DNA of 64,000 nt from Atrichornis clamosus (taxonomy: Eukaryota; Chordata; Aves; Passeriformes; Menuridae), in assembly GCA_013400975.1 (NCBI GenBank), contig WBMZ01012192.1, positions 206,130-270,129 on the forward strand. The letters run 5' to 3'. Within the stretch, counting starts at the first letter, position 1. The number at the start of each line of letters is the position of its first letter. A program made the translations under genes and the position numbers. Positions 1 through 13,900 of the stretch are shown here, one piece after another. The notes under the pieces are model-generated. The model was not told where the DNA came from. It saw only the letters and a list, made by a program, of their open reading frames with translations, and made no database searches.

Positions 1-1880
1 CTCCATAGGGATAATGATATCTTCTACATTTGGCCAAACAAATGACACCAGGATGCAAAGCTGACTACTTGTGGGAGTAGGTGAGAGGTGTGGAACATGA
101 AGAAGGAATAATAAATTACCTCCTGTGCTGTTTTAGACAGGGAGGGATTCTCCTACTGCTCTGTGTTCATTCAAGTTCTCGAGCTCCGTGTCTGCTGTCG
201 GCACCGGCCGCTCGCACAGCTGAGGGCAGGGCTGCAGTGCTGAGGCCAAAGGGCAAAGGTGGCCAGGGCACAAGGCAGCTTGAAAAGACTCAGAGAAGAA
301 CTGACTAATTCTTTTATATTTTAATGACATGTATTATGTTTTCAGCAAAGTACCTTGTGCAATACGAAGGTATTATTTAGGGACGAGCACTCTGTCTCTG
401 CAGAGTCTACAAATTGCTATGTAACAGACATATGTCTCTTACAGTAGAAAACTCATCCAAAAGGGTAAGCTGATTTTTTTTTTTCCCCCTCCAACAAAAT
501 CTAGTTAGGTCAATTCCCATGGGAACTCACAATATCAGTGTTTCCAATATTACTGTTTTAAATGTGCATGCACTGTTGTTCTCAATAAGCCAAAAATGTT
601 AATAGAAATGTTAATGTAAGCCTTGCAGAAAATTTGGCACTATTTATTAAAAAAGCCAATTGCAGTGAAGTGCAGGGGAAAAAAACCCCAGTTCTGCAAA
701 TAACTGAAATTTTAATGTATTAAGTGCTTTATTTACATAAAAGACAACTAAATACTAAATTATTTTACTGTTTATAAATATGGAAAATCTCAGCTGTATG
801 AGCTACAATGTAAAAGATATAGGACTATATTAAAACTACCTTATTTAGAGCTGCCTTCTGGTAACTTCTAAATACTGGAGGCTGACATAGGGGCATTTAT
901 TATACAAATAAGTGGATTGAATTTATTTAACTAAGATGCTAGACAAGAAAAAAACCCCAAACCAACAACCACACCAAAAAAATCCCAGCAGCAGAAGGTA
1001 GGTGTATCATCAGGAACTAAAAAAACTTATGAAGATCACACACCTGTGCATATAGATGGATGTTTTGATATATTGTGTACTTAATATTTTCTTACTAAAG
1101 CAAATGAGGAGCAGTGACTCCCACACCATTAAGTGGCAGCACAGGGACTGTTACTTTCCTCAGAACAAGCACTTAGAGAAAAATGATGTGGTGGGTCTTT
1201 CTGAGAATACCAACAGTGACAGGCAGTGCAACAGCAAGTAATTGCCTTGTCCAGGAGAAAGGGCAAAGCCTGACTGCTCTTTTCAGCAGGGCTGGAAGAG
1301 ATTTGTAAATATTTTTTTCTATATGCATGTTTAGTTAAGGCCAGCTGAAACTTTGAAAATCGAACACACCTGTTACTGAACACTACTCTGCTCCTTCCAC
1401 CAGTGACTATTTACACAACATCTTTCATTGTGAAAAAGTTGATCTTGAGTTTGAAAAGTACCACAAGTACAAGTCCTCAACTTGAAAAGTTGAGTTTGGA
1501 AGTACTACTACATTCAAAACAAACACTCCTCAAGACATATCTTTTGGGTGTTTTTCTAACCACTGCAGCCAGCTACTGATAACAAAGCTATTAACTGGAA
1601 GTGAGAAAAGACCTTGTTCCCTATGTTAGATGAATTCATGAAAATTAAATTAATTCTTTTACTGTTATTCAACTTTGCACCCTGATACCATCTGCTATTT
1701 TTAAATCCATTTCCTTCTCTTGTTCAGTGTATGTGTAATTTTTTTTTCTTGTTTAAAGCACGTAGTTATCGTTTGGGGCATTAACTTGGAAATCTTGTAG
1801 CAGAAACTCAAAATTTAGTGATGTAAGCAAGAAATAGAAATGCCATAGCCACCGAGGAGAAGACATGCGGCATTGCTTAC
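1..1880 (-). other. ADAM23: Start of the last ADAM23 intron (incomplete)
   Basis: Starts with GTAAGC and includes a minus-strand GCATG at 1864-1868. I looked for a terminal exon coding for the basic cytoplasmic tail of ADAM23 and found none. Several AATAAA hexamers occur on the minus strand (for example near 728-733), as expected by chance in AT-rich DNA. The small block at 130-280 is somewhat GC-rich but has no recognisable gene. Confidence 0.75.
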
Positions 1881-1971
1881 TTAAAGCCCCAGCCTGTGCC
1901 CCCAAGGACAATAGCTGCTACCAGGATGGCACCAGCGATGGAGCCTATTATTAGATTGGTGGCACTAGGAC
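1881..1971 (-). CDS. ADAM23: ADAM23 transmembrane exon, alpha type (residues 770-799)
   Basis: Encodes [20 protein letters not shown] then VLGGTGWGF, preceded by the split Gly codon. It is identical to the mammalian ADAM23 transmembrane segment as I remember it. A GxxxG motif (G779-G783) lies in the helix. Phase 1 to phase 2, donor GTAAGC. The next codon base and the cytoplasmic tail come from an exon outside the window. If the donor is not used, the next in-frame codon is TAA. Confidence 0.97.
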
Positions 1972-4900
1972 CTGTGATAAAGGATTATGGTAAGACAGAC
2001 ATAAGAACCAACGACTTTATTCACATTATGTGAAGCATCTGAAGGACAGTCAAACAATTCAAGGAATATAGACAGCACACAAGGTGATGCCTCTAGATAA
2101 TCTCAACAAGCCCAACTTAACTTTTCTTTAACAGAAATGAACAAAGCTGTTGGTCTCTGCATTGTGCTATACTGACTTCTACCATAGATGAAAACCTAGT
2201 ATTAGACAGTGAATTCCATTGCAACTTATTCCAGTATCTGGTGAATGAACAGTCAACAGAGGACACTAAGATATTTGTGAATAATTTCTTTAAAATTCCT
2301 TAAAATATGAATGCTGTATGTTTTAAGACTACAGCAAGTGAGAAAGGAAAAAATAAATCAAAAAGCCCTGTCTCTTTTCGTGAACCTCCCTGAAAGTTGT
2401 AGATATTTTAATTTCAGCTGAGAGCATCTAGCATCACTTGCTAAGAGTCCAGACTTCCTACAGTTACATCAATGCTAAATTTACAAACAAAAGTTGAAAT
2501 AAAAGCTTATTCCCACTAAGCTTTCCAAACGTCAAAGCATCTCTTCACCATCCTCAAGAAGCTACTGACCAAAGTGGAGAAGGGTGGAGCAGGAAAAAAG
2601 AGCAACAAAAAGAAGCAGCACAAAATATGTTTGTGCAATTTTCTGAAGAGGGCAAGGGAACACCTAACTAAGATATTAATAATTGACCCTTAAGTGCTCT
2701 ATTTACACAGGGCACAAGAAAACTGACAATAGGCTTGAGAAACATTTTAATTGCTCTGTACAAAAACTTCCTATTGCACAGTCTTTGATGTAAAATTAAT
2801 TGCATCTGAACTCAAGGCAAAATGAAACCACCCAACAGTTCTTCTGCAGCATACTGCACACCTTTTGTTTACATATTCAGGAATAGCCTTCAAAAATGCT
2901 TCTTACCTCCTAACCCAGTCTCCCCAAACCAACGCTTCTACACAGCAAATGAAATTTTCCTAATTAATTGTTCTGAAACTCAGTTCAGAAAACTGTCCCA
3001 CAGCTAACATAAGAAAGACAGAGGAGCAGCCAGAGAGCAGCAAAGAAAGAGCATGGGCAGCTGCAACAACTGAAAGTTTTAAGCTGTTAGGTTGGTATCA
3101 CACAACCTCCTGCCCAGCCCCACACTCTACAATTAGCACTTGCCCTAAGTATTAAAATTTACTGCAGCAACCTAACTTTATTGCATCCATTACATTTCCC
3201 ACATCAGTGCTTCTGGAGATTCTGATTAGCTAAAAGAAAACCATGTTTTCAAAATTGCTTCCTGCAGTTCCTACACAAAGAGTATTCAGGAATACAAATA
3301 AAATTCTTGGACTGAAAAAAATATAGTGAGCTATAATGAACAGTGCACAAATTTGACAACAAAAATCAAAAGGTAATTTTTCACAATTTGGAAGAATGCA
3401 TCTTATTTGGACTTACCTTTAAAGTCACACCTGGCTCAAATTAACAGGCCTGAGCATGGTGGAGGGTAAATGCCATCCCACAGGCATTACGGCTCAAATT
3501 AAGGCTTGCTTGCAACAGCAGTCTAATGAGCCTAATGAGCTACCCTATCTGATCGGGATCTGTGGTTTACTCTGGATTTCATCAAATGATTTCACACAAC
3601 AAAAGACTGGAAACACAGCAAGTAATTTATCTGTAATAAATTTCAGAAGCCTTAAAAAATTCTAACGCTCATTTCTTTCTAGCCATAGAATACTATTTTC
3701 CCACTTAAGAGGTACAATGATTAACTGATAGTAACAGAGTCATAAAGTAGATAAAGACATGCCAAATCACCATTTTTTGCATCCCTCTTTTCACTATGTT
3801 AAATGCCCAGGGGTGTGTATCCATTTCTAATCACAAAATCCACATCTAATCACAAAAAGCAGTTTGTTCTTTCAATATAGAAAATCAATATTGGTTTTAT
3901 TTACTGTAAACATGAAAGAATTCAATCAAAATTTAAACAGAAGAGGATAATGTACAAAACAATTAGGTTCAGTTAATAGAAAAGTATAAAAAACGAAGCT
4001 GGTAAGATAGGTATGATGACTAAACAGCAAATGCTTATTTATGAGAATGGAGTCCTCCAGCTGTTGAATTTCAGTTTCAAAATACAGAGATTTAAGAGGA
4101 TCACTGGTAAGCCATTTTAAGATGGGCTGTGCACATAAAAGTACTTACAATTATATGACTCCTGTGTATTATACCTTACTGTAAGGATCTATGCCTTATG
4201 TTTTATTAAGTATTATCAAAGAAATTGTATTATTAATAAACCAGAATTTTGGTACTACTAAATTGACATTTATGAAGAAAAGTAAAAATCCATATGTTTC
4301 AGGTCAAGAAGCCTCTCCAGTCACTGAACTCAGATGCTTGACATGCAAACCAGAAAAATGAGGAAGGTTTTAATAACCACCATACTATGAGGTCATTTTC
4401 CATCCAGACTATCACAAGTTGCAACACTTTGGTATATTTATTCTTTCCACCACACTACTGCTATAAATGCTGCAGACAGATTAATCAGGAGGAAACTCCT
4501 ACAGATAACTGCCTGGCACACCACCTTTTCCTGCAAGGAAACTGCTCCGGCATGGCAATCATACCTCCCTGGTCAGCTTTTAGGACCCTGATACAAATTC
4601 TACTGAAGGTGTTAAAGCAAAACACACCTGTAATTTCAGTAGACTTCAGACTACTCCCTAAATCTTCACCATCATCAGACACATTCTATAAGAACTAATA
4701 CACATCATTTTGAAACTCTGCCAGTATTAGAAGAGGCAAGTTTTCTGCAGACTGTCTTGCATGAAACAACACACTTTGGTGGTTTGATGTTTTTTCTTGT
4801 CTGTCTCTTTGCCAGCCAAATCCTCTGGTTTAAGTTATCAAAGATAAGTATCCATTTTGCTATGAAATCTGGAAAAAAACTACTGCACCATTTATTCCCC

Positions 4901-7900
4901 CATGATTCCTGAAATAAATTCATAAAGCATTAATGAAAGCTATTTCAGCACTTTGAGCAAGCATCAACAATTTGCAGGTGAAGTAGCTAGGAAGGAGGAA
5001 GAAGAGCATGTCCTGGCATCAGGTTGTGATGGTCACACCCTCCGCTGCAGCCACTGATGGTAACAGTCAGCAGGGCCTGGAGGGCCTTAGGAACAGAGAG
5101 GGAATTTGCATCCCCCATGTGCTTTCTATAAACCAACAAAAAGGTTTCCCTTGAATATAATTTGTATCTGAAGGAACCAGAGGACAGAGAAAGACTGATG
5201 GGATGCAGGAAAGAAGAATGGATAGTGAGTCCAGATAGTGAGTGATAAAAGCAGAGGAGAGGTGAAGAAAAGCTGGAATTGGTATAGAAGGAGACAGGAG
5301 TAAGAACAAATGGTCAGGGACATTGGTCAGAGCTGAGTGGCTTGAGACAGCAGGTCAGGGACAAGAAAAACAGAAGGGTACAAGGCAGAATGTAAGCAAA
5401 AGGCAAGTGGCCCTCAACCTGTAGGTGCATTTTCTGCTCCAGAATTTGTGTCCTAAACCTCTGCAATTTCTCAGTCTTCAGTTTTTAGCAAACAGCTGTA
5501 AAAGCTACCAGTAAAACACAGGTCATTTCCTTGAGAAGGATCAAATCTATTACCTTCTTCCTTTTATTTCTTTTCTCTTAATTGTCCTCTGTGAACACAA
5601 GTCTCTACTCTTCTGAGAATCTTGGATCAGTTTCATGTATGGACAGGTTCCTAGGGCTGCAAACTCAGACACACAAAATGCTGCCTCACTGGACTAGAGC
5701 TGTCCGTGAATGCCTTCACACTCAACCTGATCAGAAATCACAGACTGTCCTGCTACCAGTCCCCCTTCACAGAGGAGCCACTGTCACATGACACATGTAA
5801 TATATAGTACTAGAAACACAGGGAAGTTGGAAATCTCAGAGGAGCAAAATAACAGTCATTTAATCTGTAGTTTGCACACTGAATGTAGAATAAAGACAGC
5901 TCTTAATGGGCCTTTTTATATGTGTATATATACATAAACACAAATTTATATAAATCATAGCCATTGTTAAAACTGAGGTACTGGGATAACCGGATTACAG
6001 TTTCCTAGAACTATGAAAAGACAATAGAAATTGCTCATACATATTCTGTATATAAGAATACTGTACTCCAGCACTGTGCTATCTTGAGGTAGCAGAATCC
6101 TAGCAACAGAACCAGCTTGATCATTAGACTGAAAGCCCCACAGACTGTAATAAACAATTCCTGCATTTAATGAAACAGTCCACATTACTCAATCTATTTT
6201 GCAAAATAATCACAAAATTCCATTTTTTCTCTCACTCTCTTTTTTTCTTTTTTTGTTGTAGTTTGGTGTAATGGAAACATTTAGACATTTAATTTTATGG
6301 TGACAATGTAAAAATTCACAAACTTATTGTTTTATGCCCCACATTATCCCAGACAGGAGAAGGTTCAACACTGCATGAGCAAACCACATGACACAGACAC
6401 AGTCAAATCACACGACAAATACAGTCACCACAGGACAAAGCTAAGGGGGCCATACACAGAGGGCTCAGGTGCATACGGTTACCTCACACACTAAGGCACC
6501 AAACAGAAAACTCAGACTAAGAAAAATGCTTACTCTATTCCCCACCCTGTGCCTCCAAAAATCACCCCCAAGGCCAGAATGGTCCCTGCCACTGCACCTA
6601 TTAGCCTGTTAGCGGCCATGCTCACTGTGTGGAGGGAAAAGGGAAGATTTTTTAAGGAAATCATCACATATATGTCTGAAATGAAAACATGAAATAATTC
6701 CTCAAAGGATCACTTTATAATATAATCCACTGTTGGATAAACAATTCAAGTCTCCTCACAAACCTTTGTTTACCAAGTACTGTAGCTTTAAAAATTCTGA
6801 AATGAGTTCTATTTGGTTTTCTTTGAATGCTTGCAAATATTTCAATGAGAAGTTTTACAGTAAATTCCTTCTAGCTTGTGATTCTATTATTTACTTTAAA
6901 AGGGAACATCCTCTACCTACTGCTTATTTAAATCACCCAAAATATTTAAATCACCAATAACAAAACTTTCTTTTTGATCACCAGAAACTTACTGTATCCA
7001 TAGTATAATTAAGGAAATAAAAACTGTTTGGAAAAAAGTCCACCTCAGGAAAAAACCAAAAAACCCCACCTTTTAAATTCATTCCTTTACTAATTAGTAA
7101 TATTTTTCTTTGTTACTGCACTTGTCAATAGGACTCTCTATTTATCTATACGATCTAAAAACAGATAACACCTTTTAAAAGCAAAAACCTACCCTAGAAA
7201 CATACTTAAGTAACACCCTGGATATCCTGATATGTTCAGATAGTCTCTCTTAAGACACTTAAGCCTTATTTTTAATTTTTAAGGAAACTCTTCTGAGGAA
7301 AAAAAAAATCTGTACATTTCCTGTGTTAGAGATTAAAAGTTTGACAGATTCATTGAGTCACAATAGACCACAAGCAAGCAGCTGAATTCCCTGTCAAATG
7401 GGAAATTTTCCAAGGGACAAAGATTTTATAGACTTCATGCTGAATGAAGTCCATTTTGAAATGTTTTGGGAATTTTTTTCCGTTTCATAAATATACACAC
7501 GCAAACACACGCACACACTTGAGACATAAGTTCTATATTAAAATACACAAAGACTACTCCACTAGTCAAATAAAAGGCCTAATCCTGCAAATTAAATTGC
7601 ACAGGAAGAATGTCATGTGCATACGGAGTCCCACTGATTTCAAAACTACTAACCAACACACTAAGGTAATTCAAAGATTTTGCAGTAACCAAAAACTAAC
7701 AGCAAGAACTCTGTCCTCTGCAAACTGCTAAACGCTGTGTATGTCTGCTAGTACAGGATACAGTAGGTTACTGAGTTTAGAGTAATTCAAGAGTTGTATA
7801 TTAATAGCAACATAATTAAGGACCATGAATTTTTAAATCTTGAAATAGAGAATGGAGCCAAAAAGCAATTGATGGATGATGGAAAAGTCTGAAAAGTGCA

Positions 7901-10900
7901 GCAGGAATAGCAGTCAATTGTCAGTTATCATAACAATACATAAATAAATAGTAATACTTCCTAACTATACATGTTTTAATTGTAGTAAGAAAAATGCTAA
8001 CATTTTTGGTGTGAAAAATCTTAAACCTCTTATGTGAATTTTCACATCATAAGTGTTTCATTTCATTCAAACTTATGGCTGAAGAAAAACAAATATTTTG
8101 GTTTTTGTCTTACACTTGTAAACTGGCATATGACATAGGGAGTACTACAGGATAAAAACATAATGGAAATTACTTGAGCATGTTGGATCTTTACAACAAA
8201 GAAAACTATTACTGTAATCTTCTGAAATCTTTTCACAAGGGAGCTCCTTTATAAGCACACAGAAAGAGACCATAGTAGCTCTGTTAGTGTTCAGTCTCCT
8301 GAATTCATTTTTAAGTGATTCAACATCAATAAATTACTGTAACAACGTAAGAAAAATAATCCATCTTTTGAGATCATTGAGCCACCTTGTACAAAAGCAC
8401 AGTTTGCCTTTTTTGTGGAGGACTCCACTGAAAAACACAGTCCAAACTTTGTCTGCACCTCCTGGCAGAAATCCATGCATGTATTATTCATTTAAAGCTT
8501 TTCCCCAGAATATTTTAACATCGATGTATTAATTTTCACAAAGGTATTTCCATTCTGAACTAGAACAGTTAATCTGGCTTGTGATAATGTAACCAAGATG
8601 AGTGTACCTTCTGTGTTGCCCTTCCTACACACCTTTTTTACAGAGGAGTGAATTATTTCTTACCTACCAGATTTGGAAATTAGCAAAGTAAAATTCATGT
8701 GCTCTCAATGTCACAGCTGTAAATCATGCTCTCCTCATCCACATATGCAGAGAACTGAGTAACTCTGTAGTGCTGGTCTCCATAGTTTTTTTTTTTAAGA
8801 CTCTGTAAGCAGCATTCCACAGTCAGGAAGGTTTTTAGGGGAAATGAACCGATAAGCAGCTTTGTAAGGCAGGTACAAACCAGGCAGCTCTACACTGAAC
8901 AGTGGTGGGATTAGGAGTCCAGGAAGCACCTGTACAGACTCCCTCGTACAGATCTGGGCTGTTCTAGAGAGCCTCCTTCACAACAGTAACTTGTTTTAAG
9001 ATGATCTCTTCAACAGTTCTTGGCAATGGTCTACTGGAACCATTCTGCTAAGGGGTAACAGAAAAGGGCACACAAGACAGATGTAGAGCCATTCTAGAGG
9101 GACATACCAAAACCCTGTCCTTCCTTGAAACCTTGGATATTTTAGAGTAATCAATTGGAGTCTGAGTCCTAAGGACTATCCTTTAAAGCAACTCTTTTCT
9201 CCATCTGTCCTGCAAATGGGGCAGAAGAACCTGAAACTGGGAACTTTATCTGTAAATACATAACACTAGATGAATACAGCCTGAAGTTGGACAATGCCCT
9301 TTTGACAGGAAAGACATAAAAAAACCTGGACAGCACAATCCAAAGATAATCTTTGGCAGAGAAGTCAGAGAGAATCTCAAGTACTTTCCTTCCTCTCTGA
9401 AAAGCTTTTGTGATTATTTCCTCAATACGTCCTCTTGTGGTATTTACATTTCATATGTAGCTGAAATACTTACTAAATACATAAGAACAAGCAACAATGA
9501 TTGTAAGAATAATTTAAGTTCTTAAAATCTTAATTTATTTCTCTTTTCTTTCATTGAAATATGATTTCAAGGAACCTGATTTCACCAGGGACATTCCACT
9601 TTTCCCTTTTTTTATGCCACAACTCTCTGAATTAGCTGAGAACAACTAAGGAGACTGAGAATCTCTAGTAAAATTTAAATACTTAATTATCATATAAATA
9701 ATAAGAGCTACACTTGGTCAGATTCCAATCACAAAGAAAATTATCATTAAAAAATAGAGAATAAAGGACGAAGGAAAAAACTCTACCTGTTGAAATCTTC
9801 CCCAAATTTGTGTTAGAAAAATAAAAGTTTCATCAATTCTTAAAGTAGAAAAACCAACTTCATTGACGTGAAGCAGAATTTTACTGTCTGGGTCAAAACA
9901 CAACTGTACAATACGATTTGCTTTTTATATGTTACTTCTACTACCATGTATCAATGGAAAAATATCATAAATACTTAAAAGAATATCAAAACTGAAACAA
10001 AACACAAACCCTTGGGTCCTTCATCCTTCTTGCCACCAGTATCCCTGACAGGATCATCAATGCTGCAGTCTGTCCCAGCCCAGGAGAAATTGCAAATGCA
10101 AGTGGCTTCATTACTACAAATCTGGGAAAGAAAATAAGTGACCACTGTTAGTTTTTAATTACATGTTATTAACATTTCACACTGCATTTATTTAACATGA
10201 AATTAGATGTTTAGTTCATGGTATAAAACTATTATTTATATATTGTAACAATAGCACTGAGTGTTTGGAATGATATAACACACCAATAACCTGGAAGTTT
10301 GCTTTAACCCTCTTAATACACTCACATGCCAGGAAAAGCAGAACTGGTACTATCACCACTTGCACTGCACACCTGCACAGGATGTGAAAAATAACAGAAA
10401 TTTACCTAGACTAGTTAGATCTTCACTAGCCAACTATCTAGACTTTGAGCCTGGATGCTCAGAAGGAATACAAGCCTTTGAAAAGGTTCAAAACATGGTT
10501 ACACTTTACAACCTCTCATTCACAGCTTGCTCCCATGTAGAACAGTCAATATATTTGCATTGGTTTTGTCAGCATTTTTCCTAAGCAGCAATGAGTAATG
10601 CTTGTTCAGCTTCTAAAAGAGAGGGAACAGTTCTTCCTAAGTTTATATTTACTTGAGTGACCTCTAAAAAAGGACTTAGAACTCTAAAATTGGCAGTACA
10701 TTTATCAGGCACAGGAAAACAAAACCTAAAACAGCAAATCAGTAGTAAGAGTTAATAGCTATAAACTTTCCATATGAAAAAGAACATGGAATGATGTTGC
10801 TAGAAGAGGTTACTATGGAAAAAAGCATGACACGAGAAACAAAGAATGAAGTTTTGATTACAGGACTAGAAGTGAAGTCAATCATTAGACAAACAGCTAA

Positions 10901-13900
10901 TCATGTCTTTTGGACACTGGAACATAATGTACAAAAAACCCAGAAAACAACCTACCGACAAATTACTCTAAGCAAGTAGCATATGTGATTTTTTTTCATT
11001 CAATTTTTATTGTGCTCTGCTTTTAAGAAACACTCAGTGAAGAATCTTACCTAAGAAGGTGAAGATAAACACATCTTATGGCAGGTTTGATCAACTGAAA
11101 TACTCTTTTAAAATTAGGAATTGCAATAATCCAAACCCAAACAGGTAAGATAGTTCACTCACCCTTCATGTCACTCTCAAAAAGTACCAAGATCATTTCT
11201 AAATCTCCTAGATACTTTACTTTCCAATTGTAAAATTTTTCTTATTTTTGATTTTGAATCTAACTTACTTTCAAACACTCGATGTCATATTCAAGTACAG
11301 ACATCAAGAAGAAAAAACCCTTTCTTGCGTAAAGTCTAGCCCCTTAGGCAAGTGTTTGTCTCACTGAATCCCACAGGGGAAAGTTTTTATCGGTATTTAA
11401 AACAGTGAGAGTCTGTTCATCAAAACAGACCTAATATCTCAGACAAATGAACTTATGGGAATAACAGAACATAATGTGCCTGAATGTAAAATTATACACT
11501 TTGGATCTGTTCAAAAAGAATATATCCTCTCTGCTGAGGACTCACAATTTGGTATTTTAATTATTTAAACCAAGAGCTATAAATCTGTGAACACAACACC
11601 AACTTTATAAAGGTGTTAGTGTGCAGGAAAGAGGTTAACTGAAGATGGCAAGTAGCTTGAATTATGGGTATACCCATTATGGAGGTCTTTACAATAACTA
11701 ATGTCAAAGCTCTTTCTTGCTAGTAACAAACCCAACGCTTTGGATATAATTGCAGAACAAATTTGATAAGTTTCCTTTCTGAAATTCCATCTACACTTCA
11801 CAAAATGGCAGTCTTTCTCTGAATCTAATATTAGTGTTTTCAGATCAACAGGTCTTAGGAACATTTTCAGGCGTTAGGATCGGGTACGCAGAGAGAGCTG
11901 GGGAAGCTGAGCTGCTCACTCCCAGTACAGACTCACCCCATGGCCAGAACAGACTTTTCCATTAGAACCAATGGGACAGCTGCTTATGTTCAAGGACTGA
12001 ATTGGCAGGCACTTTTTGTCCAGACACATCATCTGAGGTCCACACGGAGCTCCATCCTCCACATAACCTAAATCTGTATCATCATCTAAAAGAACATGAG
12101 CACCACTAGGAGAAATAAGTTTTAAGATAGTATTAGTATTACGACTGGAGTCTTTTGAAAATACTAAAAACATGTCAGTGTAGAGACTAAAAGCCTCACA
12201 CCTTTCTTTCAGTTAAGCATTCAGACAGACGAACAAAACTATCCAGTTTTTCTGTCTGTCCACAGCAATGACAACGTGTTCCAGTTGTCAAAATAAAAAG
12301 AAGTCTAGATAAGGACTTAAATATTCAAGAAGGGCACCTTAGGCCTTGGGTTTTTTTAAGTCTCTGACAAACCATGCTTTTTTTTCTTTTTTTTCCCAAA
12401 TGCTGTGAAATACTACTGTTAGAAGAATATTTTAAAACTAATTTCCCATATGATTACATGTAAATAAAAACACAAGTGGAATAATGGAAGAATTAATAAT
12501 CACTGTTCACTCAGGACCTAATGATGTAAGAGTGTTCTTTAGTGTGACAGCAATGTTGCCAGTGTCTTTAAAATACAAACCCAGTATTGTGCACAGACCC
12601 AGAATTGTAGCAGACAAACTCATTTACCTGTCCTTTAACTGAATTGTAGCTTAACATCTTATCCTGCCACAACTCCACAGTTTCCTCCCACTCAGACTTC
12701 ACTTTAATGCAGCTATTTCTCTGAGAATTTAATACTCAAAATCATTATATTTAAAATATGGGACTTTGCCAATTATAGACTTTCTCCACCCCCAGAAAAA
12801 CATAATCCTGAGCATTAAGCTCTGACTGTGAAGTTCTGCTGTTGGAGGGATCGGGTAATCAGGAGAATAACCCACATTTCACCCTTTTGAAATGTCAAAT
12901 ATTAGGCTGTTTGTGTTTGTTTGGTTTTTTTTAATCAAAAGAAATTCCACTCAGAATAATGATTTTGCTGCAATATATTAATTACCTAAAATTCAAAGAA
13001 TTTTACATTTATGTCTCTCTTAATTCAATTAGGTTTGACAGAGAAAAATCATGTTGGAATGATGCATTATCTTTTACCTGCAGTCCACTATGCGTCCTTG
13101 ATGGTAAAAAGAATTTGGGATAATTTCTCCTTGAACTTGACCAACTCGTGGAACTCTAGTAAGATTAGTACAGAGCAAAAAGCCACAGAAAACATCACTG
13201 TAAAATGAAAACATAAATGAAAATATTACTGGAATAATATGAAGTAAACTTACAAAAAAGAAAGTCTGGCAATGGTGCTGCTGATCACAGTAATGTATTA
13301 TCATTAAGTCACATGACAGACTTTCAGAGTGCAAGCCTGGAAATAAAATACTATTTTATATAAATGACAAGAGGCAGAAGCAAGTAATCATTCATGCTAC
13401 TGCACCAGTGAATGTTCACATGAACACAGAATGTATCTCTGCTCTAGCTACAACGCAGCACAATGAAGAGGAGGCAAACTGTACAAAGCTTGTCATGTTG
13501 GGCTAAATTGCTTTTCCCTCTCTCTAGCAGCTTACACACTATATGTTAATGTCAAGTTTCAATTTTTAATTGAATTTTATTTTCCTTGCAGGACAACAGA
13601 ACCATAATAACAATTGCTAGTGTGCAGTTGTGTGCGCCCAAATTTTGGTAAAGAATCTGCTTTATGTTATTTTATATCTGCATATATTTAAATGTATTTC
13701 ACATAAGATATACAAGATATATTTTGTATCTTCAATAGAAGGATATCAGCTAATACTGATTGTCCTAAGTGACAGAAACAGCTGGAAGAATGCTGAAAAT
13801 TACCTTTGTTAAAACTGCAAAAAAATGTAAATAGCCCTTCAGCCAGACCCTTGTCCTGCATCTCTCTACCAACAGAGAAAAGCTTTTCTAGAAATGAGGG

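Noticed and set aside
130..280. GC-rich patch with open frames on both strands as a possible exon
   Set aside because: No match to the ADAM23 tail, no convincing splice sites in the required phase.
1..1880. Possible final ADAM23 exon with the cytoplasmic tail
   Set aside because: No minus-strand sequence coding for the basic tail after a usable acceptor was found, so the exon is placed outside the window.
7493..7520. CA-rich stretch as a microsatellite
   Set aside because: Interrupted (acacacgcaaacacacgcac), so a weak low-complexity tract only.
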